A stretch of 64,000 bases of DNA from Rhodoferax sp. (GCA_013791765.1 VMTC01000109.1:1-64000); one strand, 5' to 3'; counted from the first letter of the stretch, positions 8,096 to 16,567 are shown. Notes: generated by a model from the sequence alone, not told the origin. A program made the numbers and translations.

Positions 8096-8163
8096 TCGCG
8101 ACACCTCTATGAAGACGCTGTTCGCTTGAGAAGCCAAGTCAATTCGCATCATTTTTTTGAATC
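8096..8163 (-). promoter_or_regulatory. Repeated upstream element, copy 3
   Basis: Minus strand: GATTCAAAAAAATGATGC, AATTGACTTGGCTTCTC, then AACAGCGTCTTCATA. It precedes the gene starting at 8067 and is followed to the right by a perfect 26-bp palindrome. Confidence 0.65.
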
Positions 8164-8166
8164 AAT

Positions 8167-8192
8167 CTGGGTGCGCAAATTTGCGCACCCAG
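8167..8192. promoter_or_regulatory. Perfect 26-bp palindrome with GCAAATTTGC core
   Basis: Thirteen bases on each side of 8179/8180 pair exactly (CTGGGTGCGCAAA and its inverse). It lies 14 bp after the stop of the DUF3489-like gene. No T-run follows on the minus strand, so an operator is as likely as a terminator. Confidence 0.55.
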
Positions 8193-8205
8193 TCCATACA
8201 TCCGA

Positions 8206-8943
8206 TCAAGCCAGCAATTCATCTGTCGATGCCACAACGCGGTAGCTGCGCTCGCCACCCTGTGGCTTGACCGATGTAATGGTGAGCCCCAGCTTCTTTT
8301 TGAAGGCTCCGGCAAAGGTGCCGCGCACCGTGTGCGCCTGCCAGCCAGTTGCCTCGCAGATCTGGGCGATGGTGGCACCCTCGACGCGTTGGAGCATCCC
8401 GATGATGGTGGCCTGCTTGCTGTGCTCTCGGGTGCGGATGGCCTTCGTAATGGGCTGTTCGGCTGGCGCTGCCGCTGGCAAGGGCTGGCCCTGTGTCGCG
8501 TCGATTTCAGTTGCTGGTGCATCAGTGCCAGCCGGGCGTTCTTCGCAGCCTGTGGCGTTGTCGTGCTGGTCGACTTGTGTTTCGGTTCCGGTTTCGATGG
8601 CGACTTCGCCTGATTCGGCTTGAGCTGCTGGCGCTGACTCGTTGGTATCCACACCTTGCGCCCACGTTGCCTCAGCCTGCGCCACGGCTGCGTCAAGATC
8701 TGGGTCTGGTGCGATGCTGCAAGCAGTGGGTCTGGCGCACCCCAGCGCGTCGTAGCCCTCGGCGGCGACCAGCCAGTCTGATCCATGTGGCGTGATCAAG
8801 GCGCGATTGAAAAGTCCTTGCAACACTTTCTGGCGTGCGCCGCCTTTGATGTTTTCTGGAAACCAGTCGATGCGGCCTTCAGTGTGATGGATGGCATGGG
8901 CCAGCATGCTCTGCTGGGTGGCGGTCAATGAAATGGTGCTCAT
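8206..8943 (-). CDS. DUF3489-family phage protein
   Basis: 245 residues, starting MSTISLTATQQSMLAHAIHH after a strong AAGGAG 6 bp upstream of the ATG at 8943. The N-terminal part (to about residue 75) is helical; a long acidic, alanine- and glutamate-rich linker follows; the C-terminal 70 residues (TREHSKQATIIGMLQRVEGATIAQICEATGWQAHTVRGTFAGAFKKKLGL, written here in part) match the DUF3489 winged-helix type, with a helix-turn-helix around ATIAQICEATGWQAHTVRG. DNA binding is therefore likely; the target is unknown. It could regulate the repeated elements around it, but that is only a guess from proximity. Confidence 0.82.
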   Translation of the reverse strand: MSTISLTATQQSMLAHAIHHTEGRIDWFPENIKGGARQKVLQGLFNRALITPHGSDWLVAAEGYDALGCARPTACSIAPDPDLDAAVAQAEATWAQGVDTNESAPAAQAESGEVAIETGTETQVDQHDNATGCEERPAGTDAPATEIDATQGQPLPAAAPAEQPITKAIRTREHSKQATIIGMLQRVEGATIAQICEATGWQAHTVRGTFAGAFKKKLGLTITSVKPQGGERSYRVVASTDELLA

Positions 8944-8962
8944 TTGAGGCTCCTTCGTGGTG

Positions 8963-9010
8963 GTTGTTAAGACGATGTAATGAACGCGCTGTTTGCAAGA
9001 CAAGCCAAGC
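8963..9010 (-). promoter_or_regulatory. Repeated upstream element, copy 4 (diverged)
   Basis: Minus strand: AAGCTTGGCTTGTC, then AAACAGCGCGTTCATT, upstream of the DUF3489 gene. The TTGAC start of the element is changed to AAGCT because here it forms part of the adjacent hairpin. Confidence 0.55.
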
Positions 9011-9029
9011 TTTTTCTGCTTGGCTTGTC
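8999..9029. terminator. Perfect 12-bp-stem hairpin
   Basis: GACAAGCCAAGC (8999-9010), loop of seven bases, GCTTGGCTTGTC (9018-9029). It lies 9 bp after the stop of the small DUF6900-like gene and overlaps regulatory copy 4. No clear T-tail, so an RNA end structure rather than a classical terminator. Confidence 0.5.
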
Positions 9030-9038
9030 GTGATTTGT

Positions 9039-9248
9039 TTATGTGTTGCCAATCTCCGACTCAGTCGGTTTTGGCATGGATGCACCCAACTCAACCCCTG
9101 CTTTAAAGGCTGCTTCCAGGGCGCTGCGCACACCCCAGACTGACACGTCATGGAAGTCAAGGCTGTCTGAGTTGCGTGTTTCCAGGGTTTCGATAAAGAG
9201 GTGCTTCTCAGCAATCAGGGCAAAAATCTGGTCGATGGTGCTTTTCAT
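9039..9248 (-). CDS. DUF6900-like small protein
   Basis: 69 residues: MKSTIDQIFALIAEKHLFIETLETRNSDSLDFHDVSVWGV and on. The pattern IAEKHL-IETLETRNSDSLDFHDVSVW followed by LEAAFKAGVELG is that of DUF6900 proteins found widely on plasmids and phages, whose function is unknown. CGGAG lies 8 bp before the ATG. Fifth and right-most of the leftward gene set. Confidence 0.8.
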   Translation of the reverse strand: MKSTIDQIFALIAEKHLFIETLETRNSDSLDFHDVSVWGVRSALEAAFKAGVELGASMPKPTESEIGNT

Positions 9249-9268
9249 TTCAAACTCCGTTTGGTTGG

Positions 9269-9335
9269 TTGCGATGCATGTAGTAAGACGCTGTGTGCTT
9301 GAGAAGCCAAGTCAATTTGCATCTTTTTTTGAATC
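9269..9335 (-). promoter_or_regulatory. Repeated upstream element, copy 5
   Basis: Minus strand: GATTCAAAAAAAGATGC, AATTGACTTGGCTTCTC, then ACACAGCGTCTTACTA. It is immediately upstream of the gene starting at 9248. Confidence 0.65.
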
Positions 9336-9372
9336 ATTTTTTTCTTTGATTGGCTTCAAACCAACACCCCAC

Positions 9373-9396
9373 CAGAGATGCAAATTTGCATCTCTG
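9373..9396. promoter_or_regulatory. Perfect 24-bp palindrome with GCAAATTTGC core
   Basis: Twelve bases on each side of 9384/9385 pair exactly (CAGAGATGCAAA and its inverse). It shares the ten-base core with the palindrome at 8167 and lies between the leftward gene set and the rightward terminase operon, where a divergent control site would be expected. Confidence 0.6.
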
Positions 9397-9447
9397 CCGG
9401 ACGCACCTGATGCATCACTTTTGAGATGAAAAGAACAAAACACACCC

Positions 9448-10026
9448 ATGGGACTATCGATTCGCGCCTACGCCCGTCATCGCGGGGTCACCGACACCGC
9501 TGTACACAAGGCCATCCGTAGCGGTCGCATCAATGCGCTCTCCGACGGCACGATTGATCCTGATCAGGCCGATGCCCAGTGGGAACGCAACACCAGCTCG
9601 CCCAAGACCGGCACGCAACGACCCGCCGTCAAGGTCAAAGTGCCGGAGGTCGATGGCGAGGGTGGTGGTGACAGAGTTGGTGCGAGCGCTGCAACCAACA
9701 CTGGTTCTGGCGGTGGTGGTGCAGGCGGCGCTGGTGGAACCTCGCTCTTACAAGCCCGAACCGTCAACGAGGTAGTCAAGGCGCAGACCAACAAGGTGCG
9801 ACTGGCCAGGCTCAAGGGCGAACTCATTGATCGGCCGCAGGCCATTGCCCATGTGTTCAAACTGGCCCGAAGTGAACGTGATGCCTGGCTGAACTGGCCC
9901 GCACGGGTCTCAGCCCAGATGGCCGCCAAATTGGAAATTGATGCGCACACCATGCACGTGGCGCTGGAGAACGCGGTGCGCGAGCACTTGCAGGAATTGG
10001 GTAACTTACAGGCAAGCGTTGACTGA
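9448..10026 (+). CDS. Phage terminase small subunit
   Basis: 192 residues. The N-terminus MGLSIRAYARHRGVTDTAVHKAIRSGRI is a helix-turn-helix like that of Nu1-type small terminases, followed by a Gly/Ala-rich linker (GGGGAGGAGG) and a helical C-terminal part (KVRLARLKGELIDRPQAIAHVFKLARSERDAWLNWPARV). Small terminases recognise phage DNA ends and guide the large subunit. The stop TGA overlaps the ATG of the large terminase at 10026, which is the normal pairing. Homology to Nu1 is by motif and context, so the family name is inferred. Confidence 0.88.
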   Translation: MGLSIRAYARHRGVTDTAVHKAIRSGRINALSDGTIDPDQADAQWERNTSSPKTGTQRPAVKVKVPEVDGEGGGDRVGASAATNTGSGGGGAGGAGGTSLLQARTVNEVVKAQTNKVRLARLKGELIDRPQAIAHVFKLARSERDAWLNWPARVSAQMAAKLEIDAHTMHVALENAVREHLQELGNLQASVD

Positions 10027-12068
10027 TGAGCACCGAAATCGAAACCGATCACTACGATGGCGCAAGCGAAATAGAGCGAGCCTGGCGCGATGGCCTCACG
10101 CCTGACCCTCTGCTGTCGGTGTCCGAGTGGTCCGATCAGCACCGCATGCTCTCCAGCAAAGCCTCTGCCGAGCCCGGTCGCTGGCGAACCAGCCGCACGC
10201 CGTACCTGAAAGAGATCATGGATTGCCTCTCACCATCGTCGCCAGTGGAGCGTGTGGTATTCATGAAGGCAGCGCAACTGGGCGCAACTGAAATGGGCAG
10301 CAACTGGATTGGCTACGTGATCCACCATGCGCCCGGGCCCATGATGGCGGTCTGGCCGACTGTGGACATGGCCAAGCGCAACTCCAAGCAGCGGATCGAC
10401 CCCTTGATTGAGGAGTCAGCGGCGCTGCGCGAATTGATATCACCGGCCAGGTCACGAGACTCCGGGAACACCATTCTGGCCAAGGAGTTCAGGGGTGGCG
10501 TGCTGGTGATGACCGGTGCCAACAGTGCAGTGGGACTGCGCTCAATGCCGGTGCGCTATTTGTTCCTGGACGAGGTCGATGGTTACCCGCTCGACGTGGA
10601 AGGCGAAGGTGATGCGATTTCACTGGCCGAAGCACGCACGCGCACCTTCACCCGGCGCAAAATATTTATTGTGTCGACCCCGACGATCTCGGGTGTATCG
10701 GCCATCGAGCGCGAGTACGAGGCAAGTGACCAGCGGCGCTACTTTGTGCCCTGTCCGCACTGCGACCACCGCCAGTGGCTGCGTTTTGAGAATCTGCGCT
10801 GGGAAAAAGCCAAACCCGAGACCGCCGCTTACGTGTGCGAGTCCTGTGAGCAACCGATTGCCGAGCACCACAAGACGCGCATGCTGGAGCTGGGCCAATG
10901 GCGCAGCATGATCGCGCAAGAGTCTGCAAAGAGCAGCAAAGGTCGCAAAAAGACTGCCGGATTTCACCTCTCCAGCCTATACAGCCCGGTCGGCTGGCGT
11001 AGCTGGCGCGATGTGGCCGCAGCCTGGGAGAGCGCGGTCAGCAAGGAATCTGGTTCTGCTGCTGCCATCAAGACCTTCAAAAACACCGAACTGGGTGAAA
11101 CCTGGCTCGAAGAAGGCGAAGCACCGGATTGGCAGCGCCTGATTGAGCGCCGCGAAGATTACCGAATCGGAAGCGTTGCACTGGGTGGCTTGCTGTTGGT
11201 GGCCGGTGCCGACGTGCAGAAAGACCGGATCGAGGTGTCGATCTGGGCATTCGGACGCGGCAAGGAGTCCTGGCTGGTGGAGCACCGCGTGCTGATGGGT
11301 GACACTGCACGCGATGCCGTCTGGAAACGCTTGTCAGAGTTACTGGCCGAGCGCTGGACGCACGCCAGTGGTGTGTTGATGCCTTTGACCCGGCTGGCGC
11401 TCGATACCGGCTTTGCCACCCAGGAGACCTATGCGTTCGCCCGCAGTTGCCATGACCCGCGACTCATGCCAGTCAAAGGTGTGCGCAGCGGTGCGATGGG
11501 CGGCGCGGCCTTGATTGGCACGCCCACTGCGGTCGATGTGACCCAGGGTGGAAAGAAGCTGCGCCGAGGCATCAAGCTGTATTCGGTGGCGGTGGGCATG
11601 GCCAAGATGGAGCTTTACAACAACCTGCGCAAAGCGGCTGATGTGGGCTCTGACGGCAGCACGCCACTTTACCCAGCCGGATTTGTCCACCTGCCCAAGG
11701 TGGACGCTGAATACGTGCAGCAGTTGTGCGCCGAGAGTTTGATCACCCGCCACGACCGAAATGGCTTTGCACACCGTGAGTGGCAAAAGATGCGCGAGCG
11801 CAACGAGGCTCTGGACTGCTATGTGTACGCCCGGGCTGCTGCATCGAGTGTCGGTCTGGACCGCTTTGAGGAGCGCCACTGGCGCGAATTGGAAAAACAA
11901 CTCGGGCTGGCGCGGCCACCCGACCCCGAGGTGAATGTCACCTCATCAGATTTGTCCACAGATTCCATTGATGCCAGCCCAACTGATCCCAGTCGCGCTG
12001 GCATCAGTGCTTCTGGACAGCCCAAATTCAGTCGCCGCGTGATCCGCAGTCCCTGGCTCAAACGCTAA
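10026..12068 (+). CDS. Phage terminase large subunit, GpA family
   Basis: 680 residues, the usual GpA length. The ATPase part has a deviant Walker A, FMKAAQLGATE, near residues 79-89 and a Walker B RYLFLDEVDGYP near 177-188; the motor domain is followed by a zinc-binding pair CPHC (about 243) and CESC (about 271), then the nuclease half with RLALDTGFAT. GpA-family proteins pump DNA into the prohead and cut it at cos-type or headful sites. It overlaps the small terminase and is followed by two hairpins ending the packaging unit. Confidence 0.96.
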   Translation: MSTEIETDHYDGASEIERAWRDGLTPDPLLSVSEWSDQHRMLSSKASAEPGRWRTSRTPYLKEIMDCLSPSSPVERVVFMKAAQLGATEMGSNWIGYVIHHAPGPMMAVWPTVDMAKRNSKQRIDPLIEESAALRELISPARSRDSGNTILAKEFRGGVLVMTGANSAVGLRSMPVRYLFLDEVDGYPLDVEGEGDAISLAEARTRTFTRRKIFIVSTPTISGVSAIEREYEASDQRRYFVPCPHCDHRQWLRFENLRWEKAKPETAAYVCESCEQPIAEHHKTRMLELGQWRSMIAQESAKSSKGRKKTAGFHLSSLYSPVGWRSWRDVAAAWESAVSKESGSAAAIKTFKNTELGETWLEEGEAPDWQRLIERREDYRIGSVALGGLLLVAGADVQKDRIEVSIWAFGRGKESWLVEHRVLMGDTARDAVWKRLSELLAERWTHASGVLMPLTRLALDTGFATQETYAFARSCHDPRLMPVKGVRSGAMGGAALIGTPTAVDVTQGGKKLRRGIKLYSVAVGMAKMELYNNLRKAADVGSDGSTPLYPAGFVHLPKVDAEYVQQLCAESLITRHDRNGFAHREWQKMRERNEALDCYVYARAAASSVGLDRFEERHWRELEKQLGLARPPDPEVNVTSSDLSTDSIDASPTDPSRAGISASGQPKFSRRVIRSPWLKR

Positions 12069-12125
12069 GGCTGCGGCGCACTGGGCGACTGTTTAACCGG
12101 AGCGTTTTGGCGCTCCATTCCTGAC

Positions 12126-12145
12126 GGCACTTCGGTGCCTTTTTT
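12126..12145 (+). terminator. Intrinsic terminator after terminase
   Basis: GGCAC-TTCG-GTGCC followed by six T. A second hairpin GGAGCG/CGCTCC (12099-12116) precedes it. The pair separates the terminase genes from the following cassette. Confidence 0.85.
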
Positions 12146-12169
12146 ATTGCCTTTTTTGGAGTTCTCCCC

Positions 12170-12676
12170 ATGAGTTTGCAAACACGCCTTGAATCCCTGG
12201 TTCTACGCCTTGCCGCCGAGTTCAAGACCATTTACGGTCAGGTCGGTACGCTGGCCAACCTCTCGACCACTGACAAGACCAACCTGGTCAGTTCCATCAA
12301 TGAGCTGCGCAGCCAGATTTCCACTTTGGCGGGCGTCACCATCATTGACGATGCCAACGCGGCTGGTACGGCAACCACGTTCTCGGCTTCCAAGATCACC
12401 TCCTTGCTTGATGCTCTCAAGGCTGACTTGCTGGGTGGTGCTGATGCGGCCTTCGACACGCTCAAAGAGTTGCAAACGGCCATTCTGGATGACCAGACAG
12501 GCATTGCTGCACTGCTTGCCGCTGTCGACAAGCGGGTGCGCTTTGATGCGGCGCAATCCCTGACTGCCCTTGAGCAGGAACAGGCTCGCCAGAACATCGG
12601 TGCGGTCTCTGTGCTGGACATCGGCAATGCGGATACCGATTTTGTGGCGGCGTTTGAAGCTGCTCTTTTGGCCTGA
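12170..12676 (+). CDS. Phage virion-type protein, possibly fibre related
   Basis: 168 residues with a phrase typical of phage fibre/virion proteins, LSTTDKTNLVSSINELRSQI, followed by alanine- and leucine-rich repeats of helical character (FDTLKELQTAILDDQTGIAALLAAVDKRV) and EQEQARQNIGAVSVLDIG, which also occurs near the ends of tail-fibre proteins. Placement between terminase and head genes is unusual for a fibre protein; it may be a relocated cassette, since terminators precede it. Expressed as part of the structural operon, with 6 bp to the next gene. Confidence 0.7.
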   Translation: MSLQTRLESLVLRLAAEFKTIYGQVGTLANLSTTDKTNLVSSINELRSQISTLAGVTIIDDANAAGTATTFSASKITSLLDALKADLLGGADAAFDTLKELQTAILDDQTGIAALLAAVDKRVRFDAAQSLTALEQEQARQNIGAVSVLDIGNADTDFVAAFEAALLA

Positions 12677-12682
12677 TCGTTC

Positions 12683-13087
12683 ATGAACCTGGCCCAACAC
12701 ATCACCGAATTGGCGCAGCGCCTGGCTCTTGAACTCAAGACCCGCATCACCGCCGATCACCCCGGGGTTGCAAAAGCCTGGGTCTCCTTTGGTGTCAGTG
12801 GCTCTGGTGACGAGGCCACGGTGGTGGTTCGGGCTGGGTTCAATGTTCATAGCGTCACCCGCACAAGCACTGGCAAGTTCCGGGTGACGTTTTTGAGCCC
12901 CATGCCAGATGCCAGTTACTGCTGGCATGCGTTCGCACGCAATGCGGGCAACCAATCCGCCATGAAACACGCTGGCGCACGCGCCACCGCAGAAGCCAAG
13001 ACCGCCCAGTTTGTGGAGGTCGTCTGCACCACCTCAAACGGATCCTTGTCTGACACCACTGAGATGAACCTGACCGTCTGGCGCTGA
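12683..13087 (+). CDS. Phage virion-associated hypothetical protein
   Basis: 134 residues starting MNLAQHITELAQRLALELKTRI, a short amphipathic helix like the start of its upstream neighbour, then a beta-rich domain: AWVSFGVSGSG, VRAGFNVHSVTRTSTGKFRVTFLSPMPDASYCWHAFARNAG. This form (aromatic beta-strands, YCWHAFAR) is often seen in phage tail/fibre tip proteins that describe 'a tested value' domain. The two genes probably form one accessory virion cassette. Function not assigned. Confidence 0.65.
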   Translation: MNLAQHITELAQRLALELKTRITADHPGVAKAWVSFGVSGSGDEATVVVRAGFNVHSVTRTSTGKFRVTFLSPMPDASYCWHAFARNAGNQSAMKHAGARATAEAKTAQFVEVVCTTSNGSLSDTTEMNLTVWR

Positions 13088-13110
13088 TGCGTTAACAGAA
13101 AACAAACACC

Positions 13111-13332
13111 ATGTCCTTCTCACAAACCCAACTCGAAGCCTTGCAGACCGCACTCACTCAAGGCGAGCGTCGTGTCTCCTTTGGCGACAAGACGGTCGAA
13201 TACCGCTCCGTTGACGAACTACGCCAAGCCATTCGTGAGGTCAAACGAGGTCTGTCTGAGCAGGCTGCATCCACTGGCATGTGGCCCGGCGCGCCGCGCC
13301 AGATCCGCATGACCACATCCAAAGGCTTCTGA
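13111..13332 (+). CDS. gpW-like head-tail joining protein
   Basis: 73 residues, MSFSQTQLEALQTALTQGERRVSFGDKTVEYRSVDELRQAIREVK and on. The pattern of an N-terminal helix, the hairpin RRVSFGDKTVEYRS, and a second helix with DELRQAIREVKRGL matches lambda gpW, which seals the portal after DNA packaging. Length and position just upstream of the portal gene match lambda. Stop and next start overlap (TGATG at 13330-13334). Confidence 0.9.
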   Translation: MSFSQTQLEALQTALTQGERRVSFGDKTVEYRSVDELRQAIREVKRGLSEQAASTGMWPGAPRQIRMTTSKGF

Positions 13333-14864
13333 TGGCTTGGTACACAAAAATCAGAAGTCTGTTTGGCCAGGTGGGTCAGGGACCGATACATGAAGCAGCA
13401 GGCCGTGGCAGGCGTGCACAAGCCTGGATGCCCGGCAACCCGGGCGCTGTGTCGGCGCTGCTTGCCACAAATTCCGAACTGCGCACCAAAAGTCGTGATC
13501 TGGTGCGCCGCAACGCCTGGGCGCAGTCCGGCATCGAGGCTTTTGTGGCCAATGCAGTCGGTACCGGCATCAAGCCACAAAGTCTGGCCGGTGACGACAC
13601 GTTCAAGGCGGCAGTGCAGACGCTATGGCGTGACTGGGTTGAAGAAGCCGATGCGGCAGGCCAAACCGACTTCTATGGATTGCAAGCGCTGGCCTGTCGG
13701 GCGATGCTGGAAGGTGGTGAATGCCTGATCCGGCTGCGGCCGCGCCGACCCTAAGATGGGCTGAGTGTGCCGCTGCAACTCCAGCTGATTGAGCCAGAGC
13801 ACTTGCCACTGAATCTCAACATTGATCTCGATTCTGGCAATGTGGTTCGTTCCGGCATCGAATTTGATGGCGTTGGCAAGCGCGTGGCGTACCACTTGTA
13901 CCGATCTCACCCCGAGGATGGCAGGCTGGCACCCATGTCCGGCCAGGGTGGTCTGGAGACGGTGCGCATCGATGCCAGTGAAATCATCCACCTCTACAAG
14001 GTGTTGCGCCCGGGACAGATACGGGGCGAGCCGTGGCTTTCACGCGCCCTGGTCAAGCTCAATGAACTCGACCAGTACGACGACGCGGAACTGGTGCGCA
14101 AGAAGACCGCCGCCATGTTCGCAGGCTTTGTCACCCGGCAAAGCGTGGAGGACAACCTGCTGGGCGAAGGCCTGCCGGATGGAAACGGTGTGTCACTGGC
14201 TGGTTTGGAGCCCGGCACCATGCAGATTCTTGAGCCCGGTGAAGACATCAAGTTCTCTGACCCGGCCGATGTGGGTGGCTCCTATGGCGAATTCCTGCGC
14301 GCCCAGTTTCGGGCAGTGGCAGCGGCCATTGGTATCACCTATGAACAACTGACCGGTGACCTCTCTGGCGTCAACTATTCCAGCATTCGCGCCGGGATGC
14401 TTGAGTTCCGCAGGCGATGCGAGATGGTGCAGCACGGCGTGCTGGTGCATCAGATGTGTCGCCCGGTGTGGGCCGCATGGATGAAGCAGGCCGTGCTCAG
14501 TGGCGCATTGCAGGCTCCAGGCTTTGCCCGGGGCGGCAACGCAAAGCGGCGGCAATACCTCACAGCCAAGTGGATTCCGCAGGGCTGGCAGTGGGTGGAC
14601 CCCGAGAAAGAGTTCAAAGCCATGCTGCTTGCGATTCGCTCCGGTCTGATGAGTCGGTCTGAGGCCATTTCGGCTTCTGGCTATGACGCAGAGGACGTCG
14701 ACCGGGAAATCGCGGCTGACAACCAGCGCGCCGATGACCTGGGTCTGATTTTTGACTCCGACCCTCGGCGTACCTCCAAAGACGGTGGCAGCGCAGAGCC
14801 CAACAAGCATGCAGCTCAAGCCGCCGACACCCAAGCCAGCGATCCCGTCACCACTGACACGTAG
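13332..14864 (+). pseudogene. Phage portal protein (lambda GpB family) with in-frame stop
   Basis: The first part (MAWYTKIRSLFGQVG to CLIRLRPRRP, 140 residues) ends at TAA 13752-13754. Reading straight on in the same frame gives DGLSVPLQLQLIEPEHLPLNLN and the rest of a normal portal to 14864 (about 510 residues in all), with the typical ITYEQLTGDLSGVNYSSIRAG. So there is no frameshift: one codon, most simply GAA to TAA, splits the gene. A GTG at 13767 could restart translation but has no clear ribosome site. The portal is the dodecameric ring of the head vertex, so loss would block head assembly. Either a real nonsense mutation in a decaying prophage or a sequence error. Confidence 0.88.
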
Positions 14865-14873
14865 AGGATTTCC

Positions 14874-16154
14874 ATGAACCTGTTACCGCATTTGGCGGCA
14901 CGCCTATTTGGTGCGCCGCTGCTCATCCATCGCCCAAAACTTGATGTCATCTTGTCGGTGCTGGGCACGCGCGTCGGACTGCCTGACTTGTCGGCACCGA
15001 CTGGCTTTGTCCAGCCTGATCGAAGCGCTGCCCATGCAGATACCGGCGCTGCTCGGTCAAGCATTGCTGTGATTCCCATTTATGGCACGTTAGTGCGGCG
15101 CACCCAGGGGCTTGAAGCCCAGTCTGGCCTGACCAGTTACGCCGGAATTGCCCAGTCGCTGGAAACTGCACTGGCCGACCCGAGCGTTGCTGCCATCCTG
15201 CTCGACATCGACTCGCCCGGTGGTGAATCCTCTGGCGTATTCGATCTGGCTGACCGAATTCGCGCCGCCACGACCATCAAACCGGTCTGGGCGGTTGCCA
15301 ACGACATGGCGTTCTCCGCTGCCTATGCGCTGGGCAGTGCTGCCAGCCGCCTGATCGTCTCGCGCACCGGTGGCGTGGGCTCGATTGGCGTGATTGCCAT
15401 GCACGTTGACCAGTCGGTCAAAGACCAGCAAGACGGTATTGCCTACACCGCAGTCTTTGCCGGTGATCGAAAAAACGATCTCAACCCGCACGCACCCATC
15501 TCGGGTGAAGCACACAGCTTTTTGCAGGGTGAGGTCAACCGCATTTATGACCTGTTTGCAACCACGGTGGCCAAACACCGGCACATGGGCGTGAACACCA
15601 TCAAAAGCACCCAAGCCGCCCTTTACTTCGGCGCAGATGCGGTTGCTTCTGGTCTGGCTGATGACGTGGGAACGCTCGATGACGCGATCAGGCAGATCAA
15701 TTCCATGCTGACCCCACCAGTTCCCTCGCTCTCCCGGCTGCTTGCCAGTCAAACCCTCCCTGAAACCTCACCTGAAAAGGAAATTCCCATGACGCAATCC
15801 GTCCAACCCACTCCTGTGCTCGCCCAAACTGGTATCAATACCACCACATCTGCCGCCACGGCGGCCGCCACTTCACCCGCCGACTCCGTGTTTGCGGTTT
15901 CTGATGCGATTGAAGTCGCGCAAAGTTGCACGCTGGCTGGACGCACCGACCTGATCGCTGGCTTTCTGGAAGCCAAAGTGGCACCCAGTCAGGTGCGCAG
16001 CCAGTTGCTCACGGCAATGGCGCAGCAATCCACGGAAATCGTCAGCCGCATTGACCCGAATGCTGCCGTGCGCCAGGAAATGGCCACTTCCAACCCGGCT
16101 TCGCCTGACAACCCGCTAATTGCCGCCGTCAAAGCCCGAATCGGTGCTCGCTAA
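14874..16154 (+). CDS. Head maturation protease, S49 (GpC-like)
   Basis: 426 residues. The N-terminal 290 form an S49/SppA-type serine peptidase: IAVIPIYGTLVRR, LLDIDSPGGESSG, then NDMAFSAAYALGSAA with the catalytic Ser at about residue 148, and SRTGGVGSIGVIAMHVD. The C-terminal 120 residues are low-complexity and scaffold-like. As in lambda C/Nu3, the protease and a nested scaffold share the 3' end; the internal start is at 15789. The enzyme trims capsid proteins inside the prohead. Ribosome binding site: GAGGATTTCC ATG. Confidence 0.93.
   Translation: MNLLPHLAARLFGAPLLIHRPKLDVILSVLGTRVGLPDLSAPTGFVQPDRSAAHADTGAARSSIAVIPIYGTLVRRTQGLEAQSGLTSYAGIAQSLETALADPSVAAILLDIDSPGGESSGVFDLADRIRAATTIKPVWAVANDMAFSAAYALGSAASRLIVSRTGGVGSIGVIAMHVDQSVKDQQDGIAYTAVFAGDRKNDLNPHAPISGEAHSFLQGEVNRIYDLFATTVAKHRHMGVNTIKSTQAALYFGADAVASGLADDVGTLDDAIRQINSMLTPPVPSLSRLLASQTLPETSPEKEIPMTQSVQPTPVLAQTGINTTTSAATAAATSPADSVFAVSDAIEVAQSCTLAGRTDLIAGFLEAKVAPSQVRSQLLTAMAQQSTEIVSRIDPNAAVRQEMATSNPASPDNPLIAAVKARIGAR
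15789..16154 (+). CDS. Nested capsid scaffold protein (Nu3-like)
   Basis: An in-frame ATG inside the protease gene, preceded by AAGGAAA (15777-15783) at good spacing, would give 121 residues, MTQSVQPTPVLAQTG to VKARIGAR. The product is alanine/threonine-rich at first and then helical (AIEVAQSCTLAGRTDLIAGFLEAKVAPSQVRSQL, written in part), as in lambda Nu3, which shapes the prohead and is then degraded. Support is the strong internal ribosome site and the known gene-in-gene layout; expression itself is not shown. Confidence 0.75.
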   Translation: MTQSVQPTPVLAQTGINTTTSAATAAATSPADSVFAVSDAIEVAQSCTLAGRTDLIAGFLEAKVAPSQVRSQLLTAMAQQSTEIVSRIDPNAAVRQEMATSNPASPDNPLIAAVKARIGAR

Positions 16155-16189
16155 ATCCCACCTGACCCCCTCACCAATAGGAGAACTCC

Positions 16190-16567
16190 ATGGCTGAAAT
16201 CAAACAAACCCTCAATCTGGGCGACTTGCTCAAGTACGAAGACGAAGGCTTTTACTCGCGCGACCGCGCCACACTGACTGCTGGCCAAACCCTGGTACTT
16301 GGCACCGTACTTGGGCTGGTGACCGCCACCGGCAAGGTCAAACAACTTGATCCAAGTGCCACCGATGGCAGCCAACTCGCCTGTGGTGTGTTGTTGCAGG
16401 ACTGCGATGCCTACTTGGTGGACCGGGACGACGCACTGATGCTGGCGCGCCATGGCGCGGTGGCCCAGCACGCACTCACCTGGCCTGCGGCCATCACCGT
16501 GGCAGAGCGCGATGCAGCAGTGGCCCAGCTCAAGACCGTGGGCATTCTGGTGCGCCAAAGCGCCTGA
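16190..16567 (+). CDS. Capsid decoration protein, GpD family
   Basis: 125 residues beginning MAEIKQTLNLGDLLKYEDEGFYSRD, with the beta-tulip GpD features ATLTAGQTLVLGTVLGLVT, and ACGVLLQDCDAYLVDRDDALMLARHGAVA. GpD trimers clamp the expanded capsid. AGGAG stands at ideal distance from the ATG. Placed between protease/scaffold and the major capsid gene as in lambda. Confidence 0.93.
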   Translation: MAEIKQTLNLGDLLKYEDEGFYSRDRATLTAGQTLVLGTVLGLVTATGKVKQLDPSATDGSQLACGVLLQDCDAYLVDRDDALMLARHGAVAQHALTWPAAITVAERDAAVAQLKTVGILVRQSA

